Part shown: positions 1 to 6,890 of the stretch, piece by piece | Position numbering within the stretch: the first letter of the stretch is position 1 | How the letters are laid out: every line of letters starts with the position of its first letter | NCBI GenBank assembly: GCA_023430975.1 | Contig: JAEYYB010000045.1 | Coordinates: 1-16,958, forward strand | DNA length: 16,958 bases | DNA from: Bacillota bacterium | Lineage (GTDB): Bacteria > Bacillota > Clostridia > Acetivibrionales > DSM-2933 | Direction: 5' to 3' | Notes under the pieces: model-generated | Told to the model about the DNA's origin: nothing | Database searches by the model: none | The model's input: the letters and a program-made list of their open reading frames with translations, nothing else | Made by a program: the position numbers and the translations under genes

Positions 1-128
1 CCTTTCGATATGGTTTTTTTCGCAGATTTATTATATCAAAAAAGGCACGGTTCTTTATATTTTTTTGTGCTTTCTGTGTTAATTTTTCAAGGTTCAGTTC
101 ACTTTTTCAAGTGGGAAAGTTGAGTTAA
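1..128 (+). other. Left-edge stretch with two short open frames, unassigned
   Basis: Two overlapping plus-strand frames are open from the window edge, one ending at TGA 121-123, the other at TAA 126-128 (last residues FSSLFQVGKLS). Either could be the 3' end of a gene that starts outside, for example a transposase, but both are short and low in complexity and I recognise neither. CACTT and AAGTG near 99-112 could form a small stem. Confidence 0.15.
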
Positions 129-141
129 TGATATCTATTTT

Positions 142-231
142 AAAAGTGATAAATCTCTTACATTTGTCTATCGCAAATCCCGTAAAAGCGTTCGTTATTT
201 GCTCCGCCAAATGTAAGATTATTAACACTTT
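142..231. repeat. Palindromic MITE-like repeat, copy 1
   Basis: A ~90-bp imperfect palindrome. It begins AAAAGTGATAAATCT and ends AGATTATTAACACTTT, so the ends are inverted repeats of each other. Nested inside are TTACATTTG with CAAATGTAA and GCAAAT with ATTTGC, leaving a short centre. The same sequence recurs, with a few substitutions, at 242-332 and 2928-3018. The copies contain no gene of their own. The structure fits a small non-autonomous palindromic element; the family is not one I can name. Confidence 0.75.
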
Positions 232-342
232 AATCTATATGAAAAGCGAATAATCTATTACATTTGTCTGTCGCAAATCCCGTTGAACCATTCGTTATTT
301 GCTCTGACAAATGTAAGATTATTAACACTTTTCATATAGATT
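232..342. repeat. Palindromic MITE-like repeat, copy 2, with extended arms
   Basis: The core (242-332) matches copies 1 and 3, including TCGCAAATCCCGTTGAAC and TTCGTTATTTGCTC. Here the palindrome extends outward: AATCTATATGAAAAG at 232-246 is the exact reverse complement of CTTTTCATATAGATT at 328-342, giving a 111-bp inverted structure. It ends 34 bases before the probable start of the transporter gene, so transcripts entering that gene from the left would carry this hairpin, unless the promoter lies within it. Confidence 0.75.
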
Positions 343-376
343 ATGATGTATTTTTGAAATGAGGGAAGAATTGGGA

Positions 377-1261
377 ATGTCATTAAGAAACGGTTATTTG
401 TATGTAATAAATACGGTTTTGCTCTTTAGCACTTATGAAGTTGTAAGTAAAACTCTGGTTGGCATAATGGATCCTTTTCAGGTAAACTTTATCCGCTTTT
501 TATTAGGCGGAATAATTTTGTTCTTATTTCTGCTTTACAAGGGTGATTTAAGGCTTGGAAGAAAGGAACTGCTGGCAGTTACAGCAGTAGGATTTATAAA
601 CGTAGTAATAAGCATGAGTCTTATGCAGTTAAGCCTTTATATGAAAGGGGCACAAGCATCTTTATCCGCTGTGATATTCAGCAGTAACCCCATATTTGTC
701 TCTATATTCGCTTATTTTTGGGACAAGGAGAAGTTCAACCGGGTTAAAGCAGCGGGGCTGATCCTAGGTATCTTAGGTATCGTGGTTATTTTCTATGAGA
801 AGTTAAACATTGACTCAATGGATTTTAGAAGTCCCATATTAGCTTTGCTATCAGCTGTTTTTTATGCACTATACACAGTTTTTGGACGTAAACAGGCTGT
901 AAAAATCGGCAGCCTCAAGATGAACGCATATTCATTTATAGCAGGAAGCTTGCTGCTGTTGCCTGTAATGTTGTTCATAAATGGACCTAACGCTTTTCAA
1001 TTTGACTATTCGGGTACATTGCAGATAATTTACCTTTCTGTTTTTGTTACAGGTATTGCTTATCTTACATATTTTAAAGGATTGTCAATTATAGGTGCAG
1101 GGAAGGGCTCAATGGTATTTTTTATAAAGCCTGTACTTGCAAGTATCATTGCAATAGTGTTTTTGAAGGAGCAGCCTTCAGTATTTCTGGCTGCAGGTAC
1201 GCTATTAATCCTGGTATCAATAGTGCTTGTATTGAATTCTGAAAAGCTTGCACACAAGTGA
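377..1261 (+). CDS. DMT-superfamily (EamA) membrane transporter
   Basis: A polytopic inner-membrane protein of about 294 residues with roughly ten hydrophobic segments, arranged as two similar halves of five, as in the EamA/RhaT branch of the drug/metabolite transporter superfamily. The first half carries the family-typical segment around FIRFLLGGIILF and the loop SNPIFVSIFAYFW; the second half ends in IKPVLASIIAIVFLKEQ, the matching repeat. Family members export or import small metabolites such as amino acids, nucleosides or sugars, and the substrate cannot be told from sequence. The start at 377 is preferred because GAGGG lies at 361-365; an upstream in-frame ATG at 359 has no ribosome binding site. 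The gene stands alone, just downstream of palindromic repeat copy 2. No convincing terminator was seen directly after it. Confidence 0.9.
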   Translation: MSLRNGYLYVINTVLLFSTYEVVSKTLVGIMDPFQVNFIRFLLGGIILFLFLLYKGDLRLGRKELLAVTAVGFINVVISMSLMQLSLYMKGAQASLSAVIFSSNPIFVSIFAYFWDKEKFNRVKAAGLILGILGIVVIFYEKLNIDSMDFRSPILALLSAVFYALYTVFGRKQAVKIGSLKMNAYSFIAGSLLLLPVMLFINGPNAFQFDYSGTLQIIYLSVFVTGIAYLTYFKGLSIIGAGKGSMVFFIKPVLASIIAIVFLKEQPSVFLAAGTLLILVSIVLVLNSEKLAHK

Positions 1262-1468
1262 TATTTTGGTCATGACTAAGGCATGAATGAAAAATTACTT
1301 CTTCTTTCTACGCCAGTGTTGACGAATTAACTCAGCACATGAGCGAAATTGATAGTAAAGTTATTTTTTTGATTATGCTTAAATAATATATAGTATGAAA
1401 AACTTGTGATGGTAATCGCAGGTAAAGCCTATGGGTTTGAATAACAGAAATAAACTTTAAGATGCCTG

Positions 1469-1535
1469 GAAATTATGGTGCCTTTGTGTATTTAAGTACA
1501 ATGGAAATAAAAATTATTCCAGACACCATAATTTC
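1469..1535. repeat. Spaced inverted repeat between convergent genes
   Basis: GAAATTATGGTG (1469-1480) is the exact reverse complement of CACCATAATTTC (1524-1535), with 43 bases between. The pairing extends weakly to CTG and CAG outside. It lies just after the 3' end of aroF (minus strand) and could form a stem in its transcript, although it lacks a clean U-tract. The rest of 1262-1548 holds only short open frames with no recognisable product. Confidence 0.5.
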
Positions 1536-1548
1536 TCAGACCTAATCT

Positions 1549-2562
1549 TTATAATGACCTTCCAACAGCTTGGGCTACCGGTCTTAATTCATTAACCAGT
1601 TGGTCGAACTTTGAAGGCCTTAATGATTGAGGACCATCGCATAACGCATTGCTGGGGTCTGAATGAACCTCGATGATCAGTCCATCCGCACCGGTTGCTA
1701 TAGCTCCCTTTGACAGAGCATTTACATACTTCCATGAGCCTGTTGCATGGCTTGGATCCACAACTATAGGCAGATGGGACAATTCTTTGGCAACGGGAAT
1801 AGCACTTATATCAATTGTATTTCTTGTTGCAGTTTCATAAGTACGAATGCCTCTTTCGCATAGTATAATATCGGAATTACCTGCAGCCATGATATATTCG
1901 GCAGCCATTAACCATTCCTCAATTGTAGCAGCCAAACCTCTTTTTAATAAAATAGGTTTATTTGTTAGGCCTACTTCATGAAGAAGCTTGAAGTTTTGCA
2001 TATTTCGTGCACCGATTTGAATTATGTCGGCATATGACGCTATAAGATCCACATCACGGGTATCAACCACTTCGGTTACAAGTACAAGTCCTGTAATGTC
2101 CCTTGCTTTAGCCATTATCTTAAGGCCGTCCTCTTCAAGGCCTTGGAATGCATAAGGTGATGTACGCGGCTTGAAGGCACCGCCTCTTAGAATTTTAGCA
2201 CCTGATTCCTTTACCTTTATTGCAGTTCCAATATATGTTTCTTCATTTTCTATGGCACAAGGTCCAGCCATTATAACTACTTCCTTACCGCCTATTTCAA
2301 CGTTTCCAACCTTTACAACAGTTGGCTCCTTCTTAAGCTCTTTACCTGCAAGTTTATAAGGCTTCATAATAGGCACCAGGCTCTCAACTCCGGGCATATT
2401 GGAGATATCCTGGGTATTTAGTAATCTCTTGTCACCGATTGCACCAATAACTGTTTTGATTTCCCCAAATATAGGGTGAGTTTGAAAACCAAGATCTATA
2501 AGCCTTTTTTCCACTTCATCAATTTGATCCTTGGTCGCATTTGAATTCATAATTATAATCAT
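1549..2562 (-). CDS. aroF: 3-deoxy-7-phosphoheptulonate synthase (DAHP synthase, type I-beta, AroF)
   Basis: Cytoplasmic enzyme joining phosphoenolpyruvate and erythrose 4-phosphate to DAHP, the first step of the shikimate pathway. The 337 residues fit the Thermotoga/Bacillus-like I-beta class: an N-terminal ferredoxin-like regulatory domain (about 1-70, beginning MIIIMNSNATKDQIDEVEKR), then the TIM-barrel. Visible signatures are AGPCAIE (about 99-105), GGAFKPRTSPYAFQG, GARNMQNF, LLKRG, ILCERGIRTYE, VVDPSHATG and IIEVHSDP, covering the PEP, metal and phosphate-binding residues of the family. The ATG at 2562 follows AGGAGG with an 8-base spacer. It is a single gene behind a T-box leader that appears to read phenylalanine, so expression should rise when charged tRNA-Phe is scarce. 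The N-terminal domain also suggests allosteric control by an aromatic amino acid, which is inference. Confidence 0.96.
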   Translation of the reverse strand: MIIIMNSNATKDQIDEVEKRLIDLGFQTHPIFGEIKTVIGAIGDKRLLNTQDISNMPGVESLVPIMKPYKLAGKELKKEPTVVKVGNVEIGGKEVVIMAGPCAIENEETYIGTAIKVKESGAKILRGGAFKPRTSPYAFQGLEEDGLKIMAKARDITGLVLVTEVVDTRDVDLIASYADIIQIGARNMQNFKLLHEVGLTNKPILLKRGLAATIEEWLMAAEYIMAAGNSDIILCERGIRTYETATRNTIDISAIPVAKELSHLPIVVDPSHATGSWKYVNALSKGAIATGADGLIIEVHSDPSNALCDGPQSLRPSKFDQLVNELRPVAQAVGRSL

Positions 2563-2618
2563 ATTTCATACCTCCTGTTTATTATAATTTCCAGTAAAAT
2601 AAAAAATTTCTGAACAAT

Positions 2619-2651
2619 AAAAAACTCTCCGTCCTTGAAAGGACGAAGAGT
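2619..2651 (-). terminator. Regulated intrinsic terminator of the T-box leader
   Basis: On the minus strand ACTCTTCGTCCTT pairs with AAGGACGGAGAGT across a two-base loop and is followed by a run of six Ts. Its 5' arm begins directly after the T-box sequence, as needed for the antiterminator/terminator switch. It lies 57 bases upstream of the aroF start codon. Confidence 0.9.
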
Positions 2652-2890
2652 AACTTCGCGGTACCACCTTAATTGGCAAATATGCCCACTTAATATGTAC
2701 GGGATAAACAATATATACTATCCGATACACTTTTCCCTATAACGGAGGAATCACCGATCCAGCCTACAAGTAAACAAATACCTTCAGCCGATAACTCAGA
2801 GGGGAACTTCAATTATTATGCATTTCCGGGCTTTCACCAGTTCCGGATCGCTGCTAATGCCATTTATAATTTACTCATCCTCATCACAGT
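2619..2890 (-). promoter_or_regulatory. T-box leader (probably tRNA-Phe) of aroF
   Basis: On the minus strand this has all the parts of a T-box leader. Stem I starts near 2887 with GATGAGGATGAGTA (AGTA loop-E side) and has the distal loop GGTGAAAGCC. The 3' side of the specifier loop reads GAAGTTCC, placed between a helix (AATTAT with ATAATT) and a closing GAGG/CCTC helix; UUC at 2806-2804 is the probable specifier codon, meaning Phe. The T-box itself, AAGGTGGTACCGCG, is at 2670-2657. An intrinsic terminator follows at once. The specifier fits the downstream aromatic-pathway gene. Confidence 0.93.
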
Positions 2891-2927
2891 ATTTAACACA
2901 ATTAATTTATAAAGCTATAATATATTT

Positions 2928-3018
2928 AAAAGTGATAAATCTATTACATTTGTCTGTCGCAAATCCCGTTGAACCGTTCGTTATTTGCTCCGCTAAATGT
3001 TAGATTATTAACACTTTT
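2928..3018. repeat. Palindromic MITE-like repeat, copy 3
   Basis: A ~91-bp copy of the repeat seen twice at 142-332. It starts AAAAGTGATAAATCTATTAC and ends AGATTATTAACACTTTT, with TCGCAAATCCCGTTGAAC and TTCGTTATTTGCTCCG in the middle. Inverted ends extend by two bases on each side (TT/AA). It lies between the T-box leader of aroF and the leader of the GH9 gene. The AT-rich stretch 3019-3155 next to it shows nothing else I recognise. Confidence 0.75.
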
Positions 3019-3155
3019 AATAAAGTAAATGATTTTTAACATATTATCATAAAATATAATCCTATGTCAATGAGAATTTATAATAAAAATTAATAAATTT
3101 TTATTACCTTAATTTTTATTATTATATTTTAATACTAATATATTGAAAAATTTAA

Positions 3156-3249
3156 TTTTTGTACACAGAAATTATATGAAATATACGAATTTTATATTAT
3201 GATATATATATATACAGAGAAGTTAAAAGCACATATTTTATGCTTTTAA
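3156..3249 (+). promoter_or_regulatory. Putative promoter and hairpin leader of the GH9 gene
   Basis: TTTTTGTACACA lies at 3156-3167. TTGTAC (3159-3164) followed after 17 bases by TATACG (3182-3187) is a possible -35/-10 pair, though the -10 match is modest; the CGAA at 3186-3189 would also fit a sigma-I-like -10 core. Downstream, TTAAAAGCA (3223-3231) and TGCTTTTAA (3241-3249) form a perfect 9-bp stem with a 9-base loop, without a U-tract, before the AGGGGGG ribosome binding site at 3267-3273. The 12-mer recurs before the CBM3 gene. Confidence 0.4.
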
Positions 3250-3282
3250 TATAGATTATTTAGATTAGGGGGGTTATAACTT

Positions 3283-6200
3283 ATGAGAAAAGAAATTGGA
3301 CGAAAGGTTATGTTCAGTAAAAACCGAGTAGTTCTGTGGGCTTTATCTGCTTGCCTTGTTTTTGGACAGGCTTTGAGCGGGTTGGCTGCATCAGCAGCTG
3401 GTGCATCACCGGTACCTTTGCCGTCGGCTGTTGGATGGGAAAAATGGGACTATTTCAATTTTGCGGAAGCAACACAAAAATCACTTTATTTTTATGATGC
3501 AGAAAAATGTGGGCCTGGCATTACTGGGGGAAAGATTGAATGGAGAGGCGACTGCCATTTGGAAGATAAAAAAATTCCTCTTAAAAATACCACATTGAGC
3601 AAAGCGTTTTTGGAAAAGTATGGAGATATTATTGATCCTGATGGAGATGGGACTATTGATGTACATGGGGGTTACCATGATGCCGGGGACCATGTAAGAT
3701 TTGGGCTTCCTCAGGCGTACACAGCTTCTACTATTGGATGGAGCTATTATGAATACAAGGATGTTTACAAGGAGCTGGGAGAAGAAGATCATATAATAGA
3801 TTTAATAAAATTATTTACAGACACATTTTTGAGATCTTCCTTTCTGGATGAACAAGGGAATATGATAGCTTTTTGTTTCCAAGTAGGAGACGGTGATGAA
3901 GACCATACTTATTGGGGACCGCCTGAACTGTATCCGAAGAATCTTATTGCCACAAGACCGGCAAGATTTGCTACTGCTGAAAAACCTGGAAGTGATGTGT
4001 GTGCCGGAACGGCAGCGGCGTTGGCAACTTCATACCTGAATTTTAAGGATACCGAGCCTGAGTATGCTGAGGAGTGTCTTAAATATGCCAAAGCTATGTA
4101 TAAGTTTGCAAAAGAAAACAGAGGATTGGCAGACAGCGGTGGATATTACGGATCGGCTTATGATGAAGATGAACTTTCATGGGCGGCTACATGGCTTTAT
4201 GAATGTACCAATGATATGAATTACATAAAAGATATTGAGGCAGCATCAGCTGATGGACTCTATACAGGATACCTGAAAAAGATTGTTCGTGATAACAATA
4301 ACAACACTTGGCAGAATATATGGACCCATAGTTGGGATGTTGTTTGGGGCGGGACTTTCGTGAAACTTTCGTCTTTATTCCCTGATCATGAAAGATTTGA
4401 TTACTTTGCAAGATGGAATACCGAATATATGTCAGGCGGCGTGATAAAGCACGAGGATCCTAAAGACGGTACATATATTGAAACATCACCTGCCGGATAT
4501 ACTATGTTAAATGGTTGGGGATCAGCCCGTTATAATACAGCGATGCAGTTATGTGCACTTGTATATCAAAAATATCACCCTGAAAGAACAGATTTTGGTG
4601 CCTGGGCAAAGAGCCAAATGGAATATATTATGGGAAGAAACCCTATGGGTTATTCTTATATAGTAGGTTATGGGAATGAGAAGGGGCTTCCATGCGTTCA
4701 ACATCCTCATCACAGAGCTGCTCACGGATCAAAGACACTTAATATGGATGATCCTCCTCAGCACAGACATATATTGTGGGGGGCACTTGCAGGAGGGCCT
4801 GATAAAAACGATTATCACTTGGATGCGACTACAGACTATGTGTATAATGAAGTTGCAGTAGACTATAATGCAGCTTTCGTAGGAGCTGCTGCCGGTTTGT
4901 ATAAGCTTTATGGTAAGGGACAGAAACCGATACCGAATTTCCCTCCGAAGGAGCCGTCATTTGATCCATATTATTGCGATATTCAATTGATGCAGGAAAA
5001 TAAAGAAAGAACTCAGGTTACAATAAAGTTGCACAACGAGTCAAGCCAACCTCCACACTTTGAAAGAGGCATGATGGCAAGGTATTTCTTCAATATAAGT
5101 GAGCTTATTGAAAGCGGTCAGTCAATTGATTCTGTAAAATTTGAGCTTTCATATGATGAGCAGATGTCTCTGCAGGATAATCCTGTAAAAGCATCAGGGC
5201 CTATTAAATGGGATGATGCAGGTACTTATTATTATGAATTTGACTGGTCAGGTTCTGATATTTATGGAGACAGAGATTACCAGTTTGCTATTATCGAAAA
5301 GCAGGATGCAAATTACCAGAACTATTGGGATCCAACAAATGACTGGAGCAGGAAAGATGCAGTAAAAGATGAGTTTAAGCTTACCAAATATGTTCCGGTT
5401 TATCTTGATGGTAAATTGGTATATGGAGAAGAGCCTCCCAAACTTAAGGCGACTCCAACACCGACAAAAAATCCAAATGCCACTCCTGCAAGTGATGCAA
5501 GCATAAAAATATCTTACAAATGCAGTGAGGCAAAGGACAGTACTACTACCATAAGAGCGTCTTTAAAGATTGATAACACCGGTAAAACTCCAATAAACTT
5601 ATCAGATATTAAGGTTCGTTACTGGATGACATCTGATAATGCACAAGGGACATTCGTTTGTGAATGGGCTCAGATTGGGGAGCAAAATGTAAAAGGTACT
5701 TTCAACAAGATTGATAATCCTGTAAGCAATGCAGACTCATACTATGAAATATCGTTTACAAAGGAAGCAGGCATTCTTGCTCCAGGAGGTACAACCAACA
5801 TTATTCCGTTTAGGATAGAGTCAGGCGGTACCTTTACGCAGACAAACGATTATTCATATAATGCCAATATGGCAACCGGATTAGGAGATAACACAAAAAT
5901 ATCCGGTTATGTTAACGGTGCTTTGAAATATGGTACTGAGCCTGTTAAGATTAAACCTTCAGCACCTCCAGGGCATAAGATATCCGGCTATATCAACCCA
6001 GGTTTTGATTATTCCGGTGATGCAGCAGATAAGCTGAAAGCAGGCTTTAAGGTAGAAATACTGGATTCTGACAAATATGCAATTACAGACAGCAACGGGT
6101 ATTTTGAAATAACCGGTGTTGAAGCCAATGATGGTGGGTTTACATTAGCGATTAGTAAGCTGAATTACCTTACAAGAAATAAAACTATTGCTTCTTTGAA

Positions 6201-6453
6201 TGATGATATAGTGATAGGTTCGGAAGAATCAGCTTTAGTAATGTGGCCAGGTGATATTGCTAAAAACAATATACAGGATGGTGCCATAAATATCAGTGAT
6301 ATAATAGAAATTTCAAAGGTGTTCAATTCAACACCTCAAGACACCAAGTACAAGGAAGCATTAGATATAAATCTGGATAATGCAATAAACCTTAAGGACG
6401 TTATAATTATTGCAAAATATTTTAACAAGGTTACAAGCGATTATCCCATGTAA
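3283..6453 (+). CDS. Secreted GH9 cellulase: GH9-CBM3c-CBM3-X module-type II-like dockerin
   Basis: A 1056-residue secreted multimodular glucanase. A signal peptide (cleavage near 37-41, after ASAAG) precedes the GH9 domain (about 53-545), with the DAGD catalytic segment at 133-136, HPHHRAAHG (474-482) and NEVAVDYN (522-529), where E523 is the expected acid. A CBM3c (about 560-718) of the type that makes GH9 enzymes processive comes next, then a T/P linker (723-737), a second CBM3 (739-890), an X module (about 897-985, GYFEITGV) and a dockerin (989-1056). The X-dockerin pair resembles the C-terminus of the CipA-type scaffoldin, which binds type II cohesins on cell-surface anchors, rather than the usual enzyme-borne type I dockerin. 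The second CBM3 lacks several cellulose-binding strip residues. AGGGGGG precedes the ATG. The gene is monocistronic. Confidence 0.95.
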   Translation: MRKEIGRKVMFSKNRVVLWALSACLVFGQALSGLAASAAGASPVPLPSAVGWEKWDYFNFAEATQKSLYFYDAEKCGPGITGGKIEWRGDCHLEDKKIPLKNTTLSKAFLEKYGDIIDPDGDGTIDVHGGYHDAGDHVRFGLPQAYTASTIGWSYYEYKDVYKELGEEDHIIDLIKLFTDTFLRSSFLDEQGNMIAFCFQVGDGDEDHTYWGPPELYPKNLIATRPARFATAEKPGSDVCAGTAAALATSYLNFKDTEPEYAEECLKYAKAMYKFAKENRGLADSGGYYGSAYDEDELSWAATWLYECTNDMNYIKDIEAASADGLYTGYLKKIVRDNNNNTWQNIWTHSWDVVWGGTFVKLSSLFPDHERFDYFARWNTEYMSGGVIKHEDPKDGTYIETSPAGYTMLNGWGSARYNTAMQLCALVYQKYHPERTDFGAWAKSQMEYIMGRNPMGYSYIVGYGNEKGLPCVQHPHHRAAHGSKTLNMDDPPQHRHILWGALAGGPDKNDYHLDATTDYVYNEVAVDYNAAFVGAAAGLYKLYGKGQKPIPNFPPKEPSFDPYYCDIQLMQENKERTQVTIKLHNESSQPPHFERGMMARYFFNISELIESGQSIDSVKFELSYDEQMSLQDNPVKASGPIKWDDAGTYYYEFDWSGSDIYGDRDYQFAIIEKQDANYQNYWDPTNDWSRKDAVKDEFKLTKYVPVYLDGKLVYGEEPPKLKATPTPTKNPNATPASDASIKISYKCSEAKDSTTTIRASLKIDNTGKTPINLSDIKVRYWMTSDNAQGTFVCEWAQIGEQNVKGTFNKIDNPVSNADSYYEISFTKEAGILAPGGTTNIIPFRIESGGTFTQTNDYSYNANMATGLGDNTKISGYVNGALKYGTEPVKIKPSAPPGHKISGYINPGFDYSGDAADKLKAGFKVEILDSDKYAITDSNGYFEITGVEANDGGFTLAISKLNYLTRNKTIASLNDDIVIGSEESALVMWPGDIAKNNIQDGAINISDIIEISKVFNSTPQDTKYKEALDINLDNAINLKDVIIIAKYFNKVTSDYPM

Positions 6454-6470
6454 TATTTAAGTTTAGGAAC

Positions 6471-6541
6471 AAAATCACCAAGTGATTTTGAAACCTTGAT
6501 GTAGTCGTAAGAAATTGTGGTATAGAATATACCATAATTTC
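6471..6541. repeat. Two perfect or near-perfect hairpins after the GH9 gene
   Basis: AAAATCAC (6471-6478) pairs with GTGATTTT (6482-6489). Then GAAATTGTGGTATA (6511-6524) pairs with TATACCATAATTTC (6528-6541) with a single mismatch and a three-base loop. The second contains ACCATAATTTC, also present in the inverted repeat at 1469-1535. Neither has a proper U-tract; they may protect the 3' end of the cellulase mRNA. Confidence 0.5.
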
Positions 6542-6549
6542 ATAAATAT

Positions 6550-6589
6550 AAAAAATAGCTTTCAGCATAATGCTGCAAGCTATTTTTTT
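6550..6589 (+). terminator. Intrinsic terminator of the GH9 gene
   Basis: AAATAGCTT-CAGCAT and ATGCTG-AAGCTATTT form a long stem with one internal mismatch, preceded by an A-run and followed by seven Ts. It could work on both strands. The remainder of 6590-6770 is AT-rich with no recognisable feature. Confidence 0.85.
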
Positions 6590-6773
6590 ATTGATTGATG
6601 GAAAAAAATAGTATTTAATGTGTCATAATTCAATGTCTTGAAATATTTAATTAACTATAGTATAATGTTTATATAGGAATTCTTTTCTAATCAAAAAATC
6701 AGTTTATCTTTCACTTCTTAATTTCATTAAGGTCTGGATTAAATATTCTGTATTAATCACATTATTGAATTAC

Positions 6774-6806
6774 TTTTTGTACACATAGTATTTATGCTCG
6801 TAATTA
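6774..6806 (+). promoter_or_regulatory. Shared TTTTTGTACACA element upstream of the CBM3 gene
   Basis: The exact 12-mer TTTTTGTACACA (6774-6785) also occurs at 3156-3167 before the GH9 gene, at nearly the same distance from the start codon (105 versus 115 bases). The core TGTACA is a palindrome. A CGTA lies at 6799-6802. It could be a -35 region of an alternative sigma factor or an operator; no strong housekeeping -10 is seen at the right spacing. Confidence 0.35.
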
Positions 6807-6890
6807 TTTCATAATGCCTGAAAAACATTCAGCTTTTGCTGCCTATAATTAAATTTTGGGAAGCTATTTTGTCATGAGGAGGAATCGCAA

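Noticed and set aside
142..332. Tandem palindromes as a CRISPR array
   Set aside because: Only two adjacent units, each itself a long palindrome, with no short repeat and unique spacers and no cas gene.
1262..1390. Short plus-strand frames after the transporter (for example one including SSFYASVDELTQHMSEIDSK)
   Set aside because: About 30 codons between stops, with no ribosome binding site and no family I recognise; could be a decayed fragment but cannot be supported.
2818..3003. A 61-codon plus-strand open frame before the GH9 gene
   Set aside because: It runs through the T-box leader (opposite strand) and palindromic repeat copy 3; the repeat keeps a frame open by chance and the same peptide fragment appears over copy 1.
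3181..3215. TA-rich run (TATATATATATA) as a microsatellite or origin-like element
   Set aside because: Short and in keeping with the AT-rich spacer; no DnaA-box cluster or other origin parts are nearby.
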